Shown: in pieces, positions 20,112-29,082 of the stretch
How positions within the stretch are numbered: position 1 is the first letter of the stretch
How the letters are laid out: the number at the start of each line of letters is the position of its first letter
Assembly (NCBI GenBank): GCA_022841325.1
Contig: JALHRS010000006.1
Location: 63,937-127,936, forward strand
Direction: 5' to 3'
DNA from: Lysobacterales bacterium
GTDB taxonomy: Bacteria > Pseudomonadota > Gammaproteobacteria > Xanthomonadales > SZUA-5
Length of the DNA: 64,000 nucleotides
The notes under the pieces: generated by a model
What the model saw: the letters and a program-made list of their open reading frames with translations, nothing else
Database searches by the model: none
Told to the model about the DNA's origin: nothing
Made by a program: the position numbers and the translations under genes

Positions 20112-20527
20112 TGCCCGTGAGCGGCGGGATCTCGGATCTCGGCGTGCTGCTGCGATCGATGCAAGCGGTGCTCAACCCCGGTTGCTACGTCTACTGTCAG
20201 GTCGAGGATCCGGGCCACGTTGACCTGGATCAGATCATCGCCCTGATCCGCGAGCCCGAAGGCGTCACCCTGATTCTGAGCGAGGCCGACGCCCTCGAAC
20301 TAGGACTGCCGATCCGTTTCCGGGCTGCCTGGATCACCCTGCAAGTGCACTCCGACCTGACCGCCGTCGGTCTGACCGCCGCTTTTTCGACCGCGCTTGG
20401 CAATGCCGGCATCAGCTGCAATGTCATCGCCGGCGCGCTGCACGATCACATCTTCGTGCCGGTCGAGCAGGGGCAGCAGGCGCTGAGGGTGTTGAGTGAG
20501 TTGCAGCAATCTGTCCAGATGCGCTGA
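20111..20527 (+). CDS. ACT-domain-like protein
   Basis: This 138-residue protein looks like the small two-lobed ACT-domain family (COG3602/3603 type). The C-terminal half has FRAAWITLQVHSDLTAVGLT, then ISCNVIAGALHDHIFVPVE, the pattern of ligand-binding ACT lobes. Such proteins are thought to bind amino acids or similar ligands; no substrate is evident. Its ATG shares one base with the ftsK stop, so it is coupled to ftsK; a TTG three bases upstream is an alternative start. The next gene begins 38 bp downstream, possibly in the same transcript. Confidence 0.75.
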   Translation: MPVSGGISDLGVLLRSMQAVLNPGCYVYCQVEDPGHVDLDQIIALIREPEGVTLILSEADALELGLPIRFRAAWITLQVHSDLTAVGLTAAFSTALGNAGISCNVIAGALHDHIFVPVEQGQQALRVLSELQQSVQMR

Positions 20528-20565
20528 TTTCCAGCTAGCCTGAAGCATTCTTCAACGAGTGTGTC

Positions 20566-22194
20566 ATGGCCAGTCCAACCGACAATGATCAGACCCTGTT
20601 GGATGTGCTTCGCGCAGAAACTCAGGACCGCGTGGCACTCATGCTCTCTCGACTGCTGGAGCGAACTGAGATCGCCGTACTGATCGGGCCCATGCCCTCA
20701 GCGTTGCTGGCGGAATTGAAGAACCCGGATTTGCTGTCCCCGGGCATCGAGGCCGTGGTGATGGATCTGCTGAGCAGCCGTCCCGGCGCCGAGACCAATG
20801 ATGCTCGCTTCTTGCTGACGGTGATCTTCCGAGGGGCGCCTGAAGTGCTGACTCGCGCATTCGCAAGGCATGAGGTGTCAGCGCCGACGCTTGTCGATCT
20901 GATCACGCATGGTTCGCCACGACCCGCACCGCCGGACCCTGCCTCTTTCGGCGATGGGGAAGTGCTGATCGAAGCCTTGAACGACAACTACACGCCGGCA
21001 GACGCCGTGGTTCGATTGCTCATGTCGGCATGCGGCCTCGAGCTATATGACGCGATTCAACTGACGCAAACGATCCACGAGAAGGGTGGGGCACCCATCA
21101 TGCGCTTGTCCGGATCGGATGCACTTGAACGCCTGGAAGCGCTCGACGGAGGGTGTCGCTCCCGGCTGCTTGGATTGCGCTTTCGAATTGAGACTGATCC
21201 GGAGGTCGTTGCGGCCTTCATGCTGCCTACGGCCGCCCGCGAGCTACGGGCGAGGACAAATTACCTCCCGGTGCTCCTGGTGATTGTGGTTGTGGGCTTC
21301 TTGTTGTTGTTCTCGGGGACGTTCCGGGGTCCCGATCAGAAGGACGTTCCCGCGACCAATTTTGTTGTGCCCGAGCTGACATCCGAACAAGCCGCGAGAG
21401 TGAAGGCAGCCTTCGCCCCATTTGATGCGGCGCTGCAAGCCACGCTTCGAAAATACGCTCGGATTGAATTGACACCGACATCCGACGACGAACTCTGGTC
21501 CAGCAAGATCGGCGGCAGGCCCTACTTGCCCAAGGGTGCCCAGCTTCCCCTCGATCCGGATCACCCGGGGCGCCCGATGGCCCTCTTGGCCCAGATCGAT
21601 TTCGCGGAATTGCCAGCGATGGACGGCCATCCGCGCGCAGGCCTGTTGCAGTTTTTCGTCGCCGAGGATCCAAAGCTGCGGCACTTTGGCGAATTTCGCG
21701 GAGATCGTGTGGCGCAGCAGAGTCGGCAGACCTATTTTCGGGTCGTGTTCTGGCCACAGCAATCCTCTGATCTGGAGCAACTGCCTGCCCAGCTGCCGGC
21801 GCCGATGTCACTGATGTCCGGTTTGGTCCTGCGCATGCGGTTCTCGGCGGCGGAAGAAGCCATCACGCCCGCGGATTCGAGCTTTCCACAGCGGGTCGGC
21901 TTCGATCCCTTCGAGTTGGCTGAGCGTCTCGCCAAGGAGCTCAGGGTTTCGGAGTACGCCGTGGCTGAGGCAATGCCCTTGGCTGCCGGGTATGGACACA
22001 AGGTCGGGGGTTGGCCGGATTTTGCCCAGGACGATCCACGTGGGCCGGATTCGAACCTGCAACTGCTGCTGCAACTGGATTCGGACGAGTATCTGATGTG
22101 GGGAGACGCCGGGGTTGCCAACTTCTTCATTCCGGCGGAGGACCTTGCCCGCGGAGACTTTTCACGCGTGATGTTCAACTGGGACAGTCATTGA
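20566..22194 (+). CDS. ClpS-like domain - transmembrane helix - DUF1963 (YwqG-like) fusion protein
   Basis: This 542-residue protein has an unusual architecture. Residues 1-130 are helical and unrecognised. Residues 134-200 match the Clp protease adaptor ClpS: N139-D-N-Y-T-P144, then A163 and Q165, then I170-H171-E-K-G174. Compared with E. coli ClpS as I recall it (N34...H66), the Asn-to-His spacing is identical at 32 residues, with no gap. Asp36 and Met40 of ClpS are Asn141 and Ala145 here. Residues 233-251 form one transmembrane helix. Residues about 280-540 are DUF1963, with KIGGRPYLPKGAQLP, LLAQIDFAELP and GHKVGGWPDFAQDD. It lies between the ACT gene and lolA. The function is unknown; a membrane-tethered degron or substrate receptor is one idea. 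Confidence 0.75.
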   Translation: MASPTDNDQTLLDVLRAETQDRVALMLSRLLERTEIAVLIGPMPSALLAELKNPDLLSPGIEAVVMDLLSSRPGAETNDARFLLTVIFRGAPEVLTRAFARHEVSAPTLVDLITHGSPRPAPPDPASFGDGEVLIEALNDNYTPADAVVRLLMSACGLELYDAIQLTQTIHEKGGAPIMRLSGSDALERLEALDGGCRSRLLGLRFRIETDPEVVAAFMLPTAARELRARTNYLPVLLVIVVVGFLLLFSGTFRGPDQKDVPATNFVVPELTSEQAARVKAAFAPFDAALQATLRKYARIELTPTSDDELWSSKIGGRPYLPKGAQLPLDPDHPGRPMALLAQIDFAELPAMDGHPRAGLLQFFVAEDPKLRHFGEFRGDRVAQQSRQTYFRVVFWPQQSSDLEQLPAQLPAPMSLMSGLVLRMRFSAAEEAITPADSSFPQRVGFDPFELAERLAKELRVSEYAVAEAMPLAAGYGHKVGGWPDFAQDDPRGPDSNLQLLLQLDSDEYLMWGDAGVANFFIPAEDLARGDFSRVMFNWDSH

Positions 22195-22299
22195 GCTGCC
22201 AAGGCTAGCTCCGCGACCTTCGTGCGGATTCCCCCCGACAGCCTACGTTGGGCTGCCATGGGTTAGCTTTGCCGCAGCTATTTCGATGGACTGGAACCG

Positions 22300-22959
22300 A
22301 TGCGCTATCTGATTCCGCTGGCCGTGCTGTGCAGTCTGGCTCTTCCCTCGTGGGCGGCGACGCCAGGGCCCGCTCGCGCCGAGCTCGACCGTTTTGGCGA
22401 GAACATCAACAATCTGACGGCGCGCTTCGTGCAGCAGGTCTATGACGACAGCGACAACGCCCTGGATTCGGCCTCGGGCACGCTGGCTCTGGCGCGGCCG
22501 AACCGCTTTCGCTGGGATTACCTGAAGCCGGAAGAGCAGCGCATCATTGCCGACGGCGACAATATCTGGATCTACGATGTCGAGCTGGAGCAGGTCAGCG
22601 TGCGCCCGCAGTCCTTCGACGAGCAGCAGAGTCCGCTGGCGGTGCTGCTGGATCTGCCCTCACTGGATCTGCAGTTCGACACCGAAGAGCGCCCGGCGGT
22701 GGCCGATACCCAGTGGTTGCGGCTCACGCCCAAGTCCAAGGACGCCGAGTTTGCCTACGTCGATCTCGGTCTGCGCCAGAACGAACTGGTACGCATGGTG
22801 ATGGTGGATATCGTCGGTCAGCGCACCGAGATCGTGTTTGCCGACTGGAAGCGCAACAGTACCTTGCCGCCGGCAACCTTCGTCTTCGACCCGCCGCCGG
22901 GCGTGGACGTGGTCGGTGACATCAAGCCGGGCGCACAGGTGCGGCCGATTGGGGATTGA
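22300..22959 (+). CDS. lolA: Outer-membrane lipoprotein carrier protein LolA
   Basis: This periplasmic chaperone ferries lipoproteins from LolCDE to LolB. The protein has 219 residues with a signal peptide (MRYLIPLAVLCSLALPSWAA). It shows the LolA pattern: LTARFVQQVYDD, SGTLALARPNRFRWDY, QRIIADGDNIWIYD, then LEQVSVRP. The C-terminal FVFDPPPGVDVV closes the half-barrel. In Lysobacterales lolA normally follows ftsK closely; here two extra genes intervene, and the usual rarA does not follow on this side. Confidence 0.94.
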   Translation: MRYLIPLAVLCSLALPSWAATPGPARAELDRFGENINNLTARFVQQVYDDSDNALDSASGTLALARPNRFRWDYLKPEEQRIIADGDNIWIYDVELEQVSVRPQSFDEQQSPLAVLLDLPSLDLQFDTEERPAVADTQWLRLTPKSKDAEFAYVDLGLRQNELVRMVMVDIVGQRTEIVFADWKRNSTLPPATFVFDPPPGVDVVGDIKPGAQVRPIGD

Positions 22960-22997
22960 TCAGGCCGCGCGACCCGGGAGTGCCGCGCCTGGCTCTT

Positions 22998-23187
22998 GTG
23001 GGTCCAGACTTGTCTGGACGCTTTCGCAGCAAGGCGCCAGGAGCTGAGGCAGCTGTCGTAGGTCACGTTGCCCCGCAGGGGCTACGTGACGAGGTGAAGC
23101 AGCGGAGTTGCCGTGGCAGCGCGATGGCCAGTTCCAGCAACGGCGCTACGCCGCGTCACGTAGCGCCGTTGGCGCAACGTGACCTAC
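22998..23187. repeat. Repeat families C (half) and D after lolA
   Basis: Bases 22998-23022 are a half-copy of family C (gtgggtccagacttgtctgg). Bases 23059-23187 are a composite family D element with gtaggtcacgttgcc...gctacgtgacg at one end and the inverted cgtcacgtagcg...caacgtgacctac at the other. It reaches to within 8 bp of the stop codon of the acylase gene on the minus strand. No gene is supported. Confidence 0.8.
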
Positions 23188-23194
23188 GGGTCGG

Positions 23195-25570
23195 TCAAGG
23201 AGCGCGATCTGTTCGCGGTACCAGCGTCAACGTGTGCTCTGCCGTTCCCGGCAGGAATGGCGTTGGCTTGCCTGCGGCCCAGTCGGCGTGGCCGGCGCCA
23301 TAGTAGGGTGACAGTGGGTGGCCGCTCTGGCCGCCGGGCATGTGCAGGTAGCCGCGGTACTCATGGCCGGGAGCCACGACCATGCGCTCACTGGCGCCGA
23401 AGCGCGGGCCCTGCACGCGCGGCATGTACTGATCGCCGTCGAGGGGCTGTGCCGGCATGTCGAGCAAGCCGCCGATCAGCGGCAGCGCCGCGCTCAGCGG
23501 GTGGCGGATAGCGCTGGTGTTGAGCTGTCCCCAGGTGGCCTGGTCGAGCGGCGTCTTGCTGGCATCGAGGCGGTCCAGCGTGTCGCCGGCGGCCGCCAGC
23601 AACCAGGCATCCCAGCTGGCGAAGTTCTTCGGCAACAGATGCGGCGGCCGCTCCTGAATGGTCTTCCAGACCACGCCTTCGATCTGCGGCAGGGACGGCC
23701 ACGTCCAGTCCGGGTATTTCGCCAGCAGCGGTGCTTCGAACAACTGCAGGAAGCGTCGATGCACGCGCAACCTGAAATCCCGGACCAGCCGGTAGGCCTT
23801 GCTCTCGGCGCTGGCGCGCCCGTTCCAGTCGGCCAGCGCCTCACGCAGCGCGATCAGGCGCGGTTCGCCGGTCGGTTCCAGCGTCTTGATCAGCAGTTCC
23901 TGCCAGCGGGTCAGGAACACAGCCTGATCATCGAGCTGAATCTTCAGCAGATCGGCCTCCGACAGCGTCCGGCTGGCCATCAGGTCGTCGCGGATCTGGC
24001 GCGCCCGGGCGCCGATGGTGTAGCCGCCATCGCCAATCATGGCCATCGGGTCGCCGTCGACGACCCGGGCATTGGCGGTCCACAGCCGCCCGGAGTCCGG
24101 ACTCACCACGGTCGGAATCTCGGCGCTGTCATACCAGTCCTGCCAGCGATTCCCGGGCACGCTCGGGTCCAGCGGAAACTGCGGATTGCTGCCAGCGCCG
24201 CGTCTGGGAATACGGCCCATGATGGTCCAGGCGATGCGGCCGTCGCTGCTGGCGATCAACGCGTTCTGGGCCGGAATGCCGGCGCGATGGGCCACTTCCA
24301 GGGCCTGTTCCAGGGTTTGGGCGCCTTCCATGTCGGCCAGACTGGCGTTGACGGCTTCGGCATGATGCGCGGTCCACGACAGTGCCAGCGGCTTGCCATC
24401 CGGGGACTCGGCAACGATCGGTCCGAGACTGGATTCGCGCACGGTCAGTTGCTCGTCCGCGGCGCCGCGCACCTGGATGGTTTCCACCACCGATTGCAGG
24501 CTTTCCCAGCCGTCCACGCCGGCGTACCGGTTCGGGTCCTGCGGATCCAGCTTGAGTTCGAAGAAATCGAGCCAGTCGCCATAGCTGTTGGTGAAGCCCC
24601 AGGCCACATGGCGGTTGCTGCCGACTACCACAAAGGGCGTGCCGGGCAGGCTCAGTCCGGTGATGACGCGCGGCTCGCCCTGGGTGTCGGCATAGCTCAG
24701 CTCGACCCGAAACCAGATGTTGGGCACGCGCAGGCCCAGATGCATATCGTTGGCGAGAATGGCTCCGCCGTGCGGTGACAGGCTGCCGGCCGCTGCAAAA
24801 TTGTTGCTGCCGATGCCTTCACTGCTGGGCGGTGCATCCACTGGTGGGGCAGCGATCTCGGTGCTGCGCAGATCCAGTTCCTGCATGGCCGGGAAGGGTG
24901 GATCCGGCAGTGCCGCGCCTTGCAGCGGGGCGTCCCACTCGGTGCCGGCAGCGGTCAGGAAGGCGAAGCTGGCGGTCGGCAGCGCTGCGCGCATCTGCGT
25001 CAGCTTCAATTCCCGGGTATTCATCGAATTCTGCAGATCGAAGTACATGGCCAGCGGCGCCAGCAGAGAATCCTGTTCGGTCCATGGACTGGGCGCCTGG
25101 CCCAGCAACAGATAGGGGAAGGGGCGCGCTGCCAGCGCCTCCACGCCGGCATTGACGCCGGCACCGTAGGCCTGCAACTGCTGGCGCTGAGCAGTCGGCA
25201 GAGCCTGCAGAAAGCCCTCCGCGCGATGGCGGAAACGATGCAGACGCGCACTTCGGTCCGCCGCCAGCGTCGCGGCGCCGATCAGCTCCGAGAGTTCACC
25301 GGCGGCGCGCCGGCGCAGCAGATCCATCTCGAAGAAGCGCTCCTGCCCGTGCACATAACCCAGGGCATAGGCGACGTCGAGCCGATTGCGCCCGCGCACG
25401 GTGACGGTACCGAGTGAGTCGCGCTCGATATCGACCGCTGCGCTGATGCCCGAAACCGGTGCGTTACCCTCCAGCTGTGGCAAGCTGGCGCGCAGCAGCA
25501 GCCAGCCGCTGACCAGCGCCAGCACTACCAGCGCCGGCACAAAGATCAGGGCGCGTCGCAGCCAGCGCAT
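23195..25570 (-). CDS. Penicillin acylase family N-terminal-nucleophile hydrolase
   Basis: This 791-residue Ntn-hydrolase cleaves amide bonds of acylated substrates such as acyl-homoserine lactones or beta-lactams; the natural substrate cannot be read from the sequence. An N-terminal hydrophobic segment (ALIFVPALVVLALVSGWLLL) exports it, probably as an uncleaved anchor. The predicted autocatalytic Ser is at about residue 254 in EGIGSNNFAAAG, giving an alpha chain, a linker and a beta chain. The ILANDMHLGLRVP motif follows as expected. The start shares one base with the stop of the prolyl oligopeptidase gene (TGATG), so the two exported hydrolases are co-translated. Confidence 0.92.
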   Translation of the reverse strand: MRWLRRALIFVPALVVLALVSGWLLLRASLPQLEGNAPVSGISAAVDIERDSLGTVTVRGRNRLDVAYALGYVHGQERFFEMDLLRRRAAGELSELIGAATLAADRSARLHRFRHRAEGFLQALPTAQRQQLQAYGAGVNAGVEALAARPFPYLLLGQAPSPWTEQDSLLAPLAMYFDLQNSMNTRELKLTQMRAALPTASFAFLTAAGTEWDAPLQGAALPDPPFPAMQELDLRSTEIAAPPVDAPPSSEGIGSNNFAAAGSLSPHGGAILANDMHLGLRVPNIWFRVELSYADTQGEPRVITGLSLPGTPFVVVGSNRHVAWGFTNSYGDWLDFFELKLDPQDPNRYAGVDGWESLQSVVETIQVRGAADEQLTVRESSLGPIVAESPDGKPLALSWTAHHAEAVNASLADMEGAQTLEQALEVAHRAGIPAQNALIASSDGRIAWTIMGRIPRRGAGSNPQFPLDPSVPGNRWQDWYDSAEIPTVVSPDSGRLWTANARVVDGDPMAMIGDGGYTIGARARQIRDDLMASRTLSEADLLKIQLDDQAVFLTRWQELLIKTLEPTGEPRLIALREALADWNGRASAESKAYRLVRDFRLRVHRRFLQLFEAPLLAKYPDWTWPSLPQIEGVVWKTIQERPPHLLPKNFASWDAWLLAAAGDTLDRLDASKTPLDQATWGQLNTSAIRHPLSAALPLIGGLLDMPAQPLDGDQYMPRVQGPRFGASERMVVAPGHEYRGYLHMPGGQSGHPLSPYYGAGHADWAAGKPTPFLPGTAEHTLTLVPRTDRAP

Positions 25571-27729
25571 CAGGGCTGGGCCGGCTGCGTGTCCATGGCG
25601 AGCTCATGGGCGAGGAAGCTCAGCATGTCGGTCCATTCGTCGATCTGCATGCTGGTGGGCTTGCCGGCGCCATGACCCGCACGGGTTTCGATGCGCGTCA
25701 GATAGGGCCCGGGTCCTGCTGCCGCCGCCTGCAGCGCGGCGGTGAACTTGAAGCTGTGGGCCGGATAGACGCGATCATCATGGTCGCCGGTGGTGATCAG
25801 CGTGGCCGGGTAGCGGGTGCCGGGTTTGATGTTGTGCAGGGGCGAATAGGCGTACAGGGCCTTGAACTCATCGGGGTTCTGCGGCGAACCGTAGTCTGAT
25901 TCCCAGGCCCAGCCGATGGTGAACTGGTTGAAGCGCAGCATGTCGAGCACGCCTACGCCGGGCAGCGCCGCGCGGAACAGGTCAGGCCGCTGCAGCAGCG
26001 TGGCGCCGGTCAGCAGGCCGCCGTTGGATCGGCCATGGATGGCGAGCTTGTCGGGGCTGGTATAGCCCTGGGCGATCAGATATTCGGCGGCGGCGATGAA
26101 ATCATCGAACACATTCTGCTTGTTGAGCTTGGTGCCGGCCTGGTGCCATTCCTCACCGTACTCGCCGCCGCCGCGCAGATTGGCCACGGCGTAGACGCCA
26201 CCCAGATCCAGCCAGGTGGCCATCGGTACCGAGAAGTTCGGAGTGATCGGGATGTTGAAGCCACCATAGCCGTACAGCAGGGTAGGCTGCTTGCCATCCA
26301 GTTTCAGGCCTTTGCGCGCGGTGATGAACATCGGCACGCTGGTGCCGTCCTTGCTGGTGTAGCGCACCTGGGTGGTCTCGAAGCGACTGCCGTCGAAGGC
26401 CACCTTGGGGCTGCGGAACAGGGTCGACACACCGGTGCTCAGATCCAGGCGGAAGATGTCGGTGGGAACGGTAAAGCTGGTGTAGCTGTAGAAGGTCTCG
26501 GTGTCGTCCGGCTTGCCGCGGAAACCGGCGGTGGTGCCGATGCCGGGCAGGGCGATGGTGTCGATCGGACTGCCGTCGCGCGCAAAGCGCTGGACCTCGC
26601 TGCGGGCGTCGCGCAGGTATTCGAGAATGAACTGCTGATTGACCACGGTACTGTCGACCAGCGTGGCATCCGACTGCGGCACCAGCGTCTTCCAGTTGGC
26701 GCGGTCCGGCGCACTGGTATCGATGGCAATGATCCGGTAGCGCGGGGCGTCAAGATTGGTCTGGAGCCAGAACACCGGACCCTCGTTGCCGAGGAAGCGG
26801 TAGCTGGCCTCCAGATCCGGAATCAGCTCGACCACCTCGGAACCGGCCTGCGACAGGTCCCGGTAGAACAGGCGGTTGCGCTCGTCGGTGCCCTGACTGA
26901 CCGAGAGGATCAGGTAGCGACCGTCTTCGCTGACGTCGGTATGGAAGCCCCATTTGGGCTGGTCCGCACGCTCGTACACCAGGGTGTCGGCCGACTGCGG
27001 CGTGCCGACGGTGTGGAAATAGATCTTCTGGAATTCGTTGACAGCCTTGAGCGCGTTTTCGCCCTTCGGCTCGTCATAGCGACCGTAATAGAAACCGCTG
27101 CTGTCCCTGGCCCAGGTGGCGCCCGAGAACTTGACCCACTGGATCACCTCCTCATTGTCCCTGGCGCTGGCGATATCGCGAACCCGCCACTCCTGCCAGT
27201 CGGACCCGCCCGAGGACGTACCGTAGGCCAGCCAGCGTCCGTCCGGCGATACGCTGGTACCGGAGAGGGCGACAGTGCCGTCGCTGGACAGCGTGTTCGG
27301 ATCCAGCAGCAGCACCGGCTCGGCATCGAGCGTGTCCATGGTGTAGAGCACCGCCTGGTTCTGCAGCCCGTCGTTGCGGGTGATGAAGTAGCGATCACCT
27401 TCGTGGCTGGGCAGACCGAAGCGCTCGTAATTCCACAATTCGGTCATCCGCGCATGAATCTGCGGGCGCTGCGGAATCTTCTGCAGATAGACCTGGGTCA
27501 GGGCGTTCTGGGCTTCGATCCACTGCCGGGTGTCGGCCGCATCCAGTTCTTCCAGCCAGCGGTAGGGATCGGCCACCTGGATGCCGTGATAGTCGTCGAC
27601 CTGGTCCACGGTACGGGCAGCGGGATAGGCCAGCTTCTGCTCAGGCGCGGCGACCGACTCGGTACTCTCGGGAGACGGCGTGCAGGCCACGCAGGCCAGG
27701 GTGGCAACAAGCAAGAGGGTTAGACGCAT
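25570..27729 (-). CDS. Prolyl oligopeptidase family serine peptidase (S9A), exported
   Basis: This protein of 719 residues cleaves short peptides after proline. The N-terminus MRLTLLLVATLACVAC is a signal peptide, probably of lipoprotein type although the lipobox is not textbook. Then come the DPYRWLEELD motif, the seven-bladed propeller, and the hydrolase domain with nucleophile Ser568 in HGRSNGGLLTG, acid in TTGDHDDRVYPAHS and His in RAGHGAGKP. I chose the ATG at 27729 because the signal peptide starts there; codons up to 27813 look non-coding. Its stop overlaps the start of the acylase gene. Confidence 0.93.
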   Translation of the reverse strand: MRLTLLLVATLACVACTPSPESTESVAAPEQKLAYPAARTVDQVDDYHGIQVADPYRWLEELDAADTRQWIEAQNALTQVYLQKIPQRPQIHARMTELWNYERFGLPSHEGDRYFITRNDGLQNQAVLYTMDTLDAEPVLLLDPNTLSSDGTVALSGTSVSPDGRWLAYGTSSGGSDWQEWRVRDIASARDNEEVIQWVKFSGATWARDSSGFYYGRYDEPKGENALKAVNEFQKIYFHTVGTPQSADTLVYERADQPKWGFHTDVSEDGRYLILSVSQGTDERNRLFYRDLSQAGSEVVELIPDLEASYRFLGNEGPVFWLQTNLDAPRYRIIAIDTSAPDRANWKTLVPQSDATLVDSTVVNQQFILEYLRDARSEVQRFARDGSPIDTIALPGIGTTAGFRGKPDDTETFYSYTSFTVPTDIFRLDLSTGVSTLFRSPKVAFDGSRFETTQVRYTSKDGTSVPMFITARKGLKLDGKQPTLLYGYGGFNIPITPNFSVPMATWLDLGGVYAVANLRGGGEYGEEWHQAGTKLNKQNVFDDFIAAAEYLIAQGYTSPDKLAIHGRSNGGLLTGATLLQRPDLFRAALPGVGVLDMLRFNQFTIGWAWESDYGSPQNPDEFKALYAYSPLHNIKPGTRYPATLITTGDHDDRVYPAHSFKFTAALQAAAAGPGPYLTRIETRAGHGAGKPTSMQIDEWTDMLSFLAHELAMDTQPAQP

Positions 27730-27853
27730 GGGACAGACCCGACAAAGGACAAGCCGCCGAGCATAGCCCACGGTCGATGGCGAGGGCGTTTGCGGGCGCC
27801 GTGTAGATGGCAAGAATCGCGACAGGGAGGGAGCCGATGCCGCCTGGGATTGG

Positions 27854-28065
27854 CGTCATTGCGAGCGCAGCGAAGCAATCCAGAGACAGGGTTGCAGAGC
27901 GCTGGATTGCTAGGTCACTGCGCTCCTCGCAATGACACCGGGTCCTGTGCTCTGGTAGGTCCAGACTTGTCTGGACGCTTCTCCATCATGGTGCAAAGAG
28001 CGTCCAGACAAGTCTGGACCCACAACAGCCCCGAAGCCCGTAGCCTCTCCCGTGCCCCGTGCCCC
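27854..28065. repeat. Repeat families B and C plus two GTGCCCC heptamers
   Basis: The gap 27730-28073 contains a full family B palindrome (27854-27939), a full family C palindrome with both arms (27955-28023), and a block gcccgtagcctctcccgtgc ending in two GTGCCCC units (28052-28065). The block ends 8 bp before the FmdB stop codon. The C-plus-heptamer block recurs in the same order at 34486-34615. No gene is supported. Confidence 0.85.
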
Positions 28066-28073
28066 TTCGGCCC

Positions 28074-28364
28074 CTAATCCTTGTCGCTGATGTATTTCGG
28101 CCCGTCGCCGGCGGTCTTCTCGTAGACGCCGCCGCCGGCTTTCTTGTACTGGGTGAAGCCGTGCTTGGAAAAGTGGCTCTCCTTGAGCACGTGGGCATTG
28201 CCGCCGATGACGCTGGCGACGGAAATCACGCGTTTGACCGGGGCACCGCAGTTCGGGCACTGGGCCAGTTCCGGATCACTGATGCGTGCCAGAATCTCGA
28301 AGCAGTGGGCACACTGCTCGCAGCTCTGGGCTGGGTCGGTGGCGGTGTACTCGTAGATCGGCAT
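28074..28364 (-). CDS. FmdB-type zinc ribbon protein
   Basis: This small 96-residue protein starts MPIYEYTA, the hallmark of the FmdB/CxxC-CxxC regulatory family, and carries cysteine pairs Cys15/Cys18 (with Cys21 nearby) and Cys36/Cys39 in CPNCG, expected to bind one zinc. The remaining 55 residues are a flexible Gly/Lys-rich tail. The role of the family is unclear, with regulation or RNA/protein binding proposed. The first pair is spaced more widely from the start than in typical members, because of the insertion DPAQSCEQ. It lies 10 bp after the RNase T gene on the same strand. Confidence 0.88.
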   Translation of the reverse strand: MPIYEYTATDPAQSCEQCAHCFEILARISDPELAQCPNCGAPVKRVISVASVIGGNAHVLKESHFSKHGFTQYKKAGGGVYEKTAGDGPKYISDKD

Positions 28365-28374
28365 GCTCAGATTC

Positions 28375-29049
28375 TCAGGGAGTGACTGCGACTTCATCCA
28401 TCATGGGTGCGACCGTCGCGCCGGCATTCAAGTGCAGATCCAGCCAGCGGTTGACGATGCCGCAGAACAGATCGGCGGTCTGCTCGGCGTCGTAAACCGC
28501 CGAATGCGCCGACTTGCTGTCCCATTCCAGACCCGCCACCCGCAGAGCCTTGCCCAGCACCGTCTGACCGAGGGCCAGTCCGGCCAGCGATACCGTGTCG
28601 AAGGTGCTGAAGGGATGAAAGGGCGAACGCTTGTGGCCGGTGCGGCGAATCGCCGCATTGATGAAGCCGAGATCGAAGGAGGCGTTGTGGCCGACCAGAA
28701 TGGCGCGCTGGCATTCGGCTGCCTTCATGGCCTTGCGGATGGGCTCGAAGATGAACTCCAGCGCTTCCCGCTCGTCCAGCGCATTGCGCAGCGGATGGGT
28801 GGGATCAATGCCGGTGATTTCCAGCGAGCGCGGATCGAGATTGGCGCCGGGGAATGGGTTGACGTGGGTGGACACCGTCTGCGTGCGCACCAGGCGCCCG
28901 TCGACCGTCATGTCGAGCAGGACGGCGGCGATTTCCAGCAGGGCGTCGCCGGCGGCATCGAAACCGCCGGTCTCCACGTCCACGACCACCGGATAGAAAC
29001 CGCGGAAGCGGTCAGCGAGAGTTTGTGCGGGCAGGATCGATTCATTCAT
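28375..29049 (-). CDS. rnt: Ribonuclease T
   Basis: This DEDDh-family 3'-5' exoribonuclease trims tRNA CCA ends and matures small stable RNAs. It has 224 residues with exonuclease motif I at [10 protein letters not shown] (Asp24, Glu26), motif II in [13 protein letters not shown], and motif [17 protein letters not shown] carrying the His and last Asp. [16 protein letters not shown] at the start is typical of RNase T rather than of DNA polymerase epsilon subunits. I chose the ATG at 29049; a GTG three codons upstream is possible. It sits 33 bp downstream of parC and 10 bp upstream of the FmdB gene. Confidence 0.95.
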   Translation of the reverse strand: MNESILPAQTLADRFRGFYPVVVDVETGGFDAAGDALLEIAAVLLDMTVDGRLVRTQTVSTHVNPFPGANLDPRSLEITGIDPTHPLRNALDEREALEFIFEPIRKAMKAAECQRAILVGHNASFDLGFINAAIRRTGHKRSPFHPFSTFDTVSLAGLALGQTVLGKALRVAGLEWDSKSAHSAVYDAEQTADLFCGIVNRWLDLHLNAGATVAPMMDEVAVTP

Positions 29050-29082
29050 CGCCGGCACGATAACAGGCTCAAGCTGAAGCGC

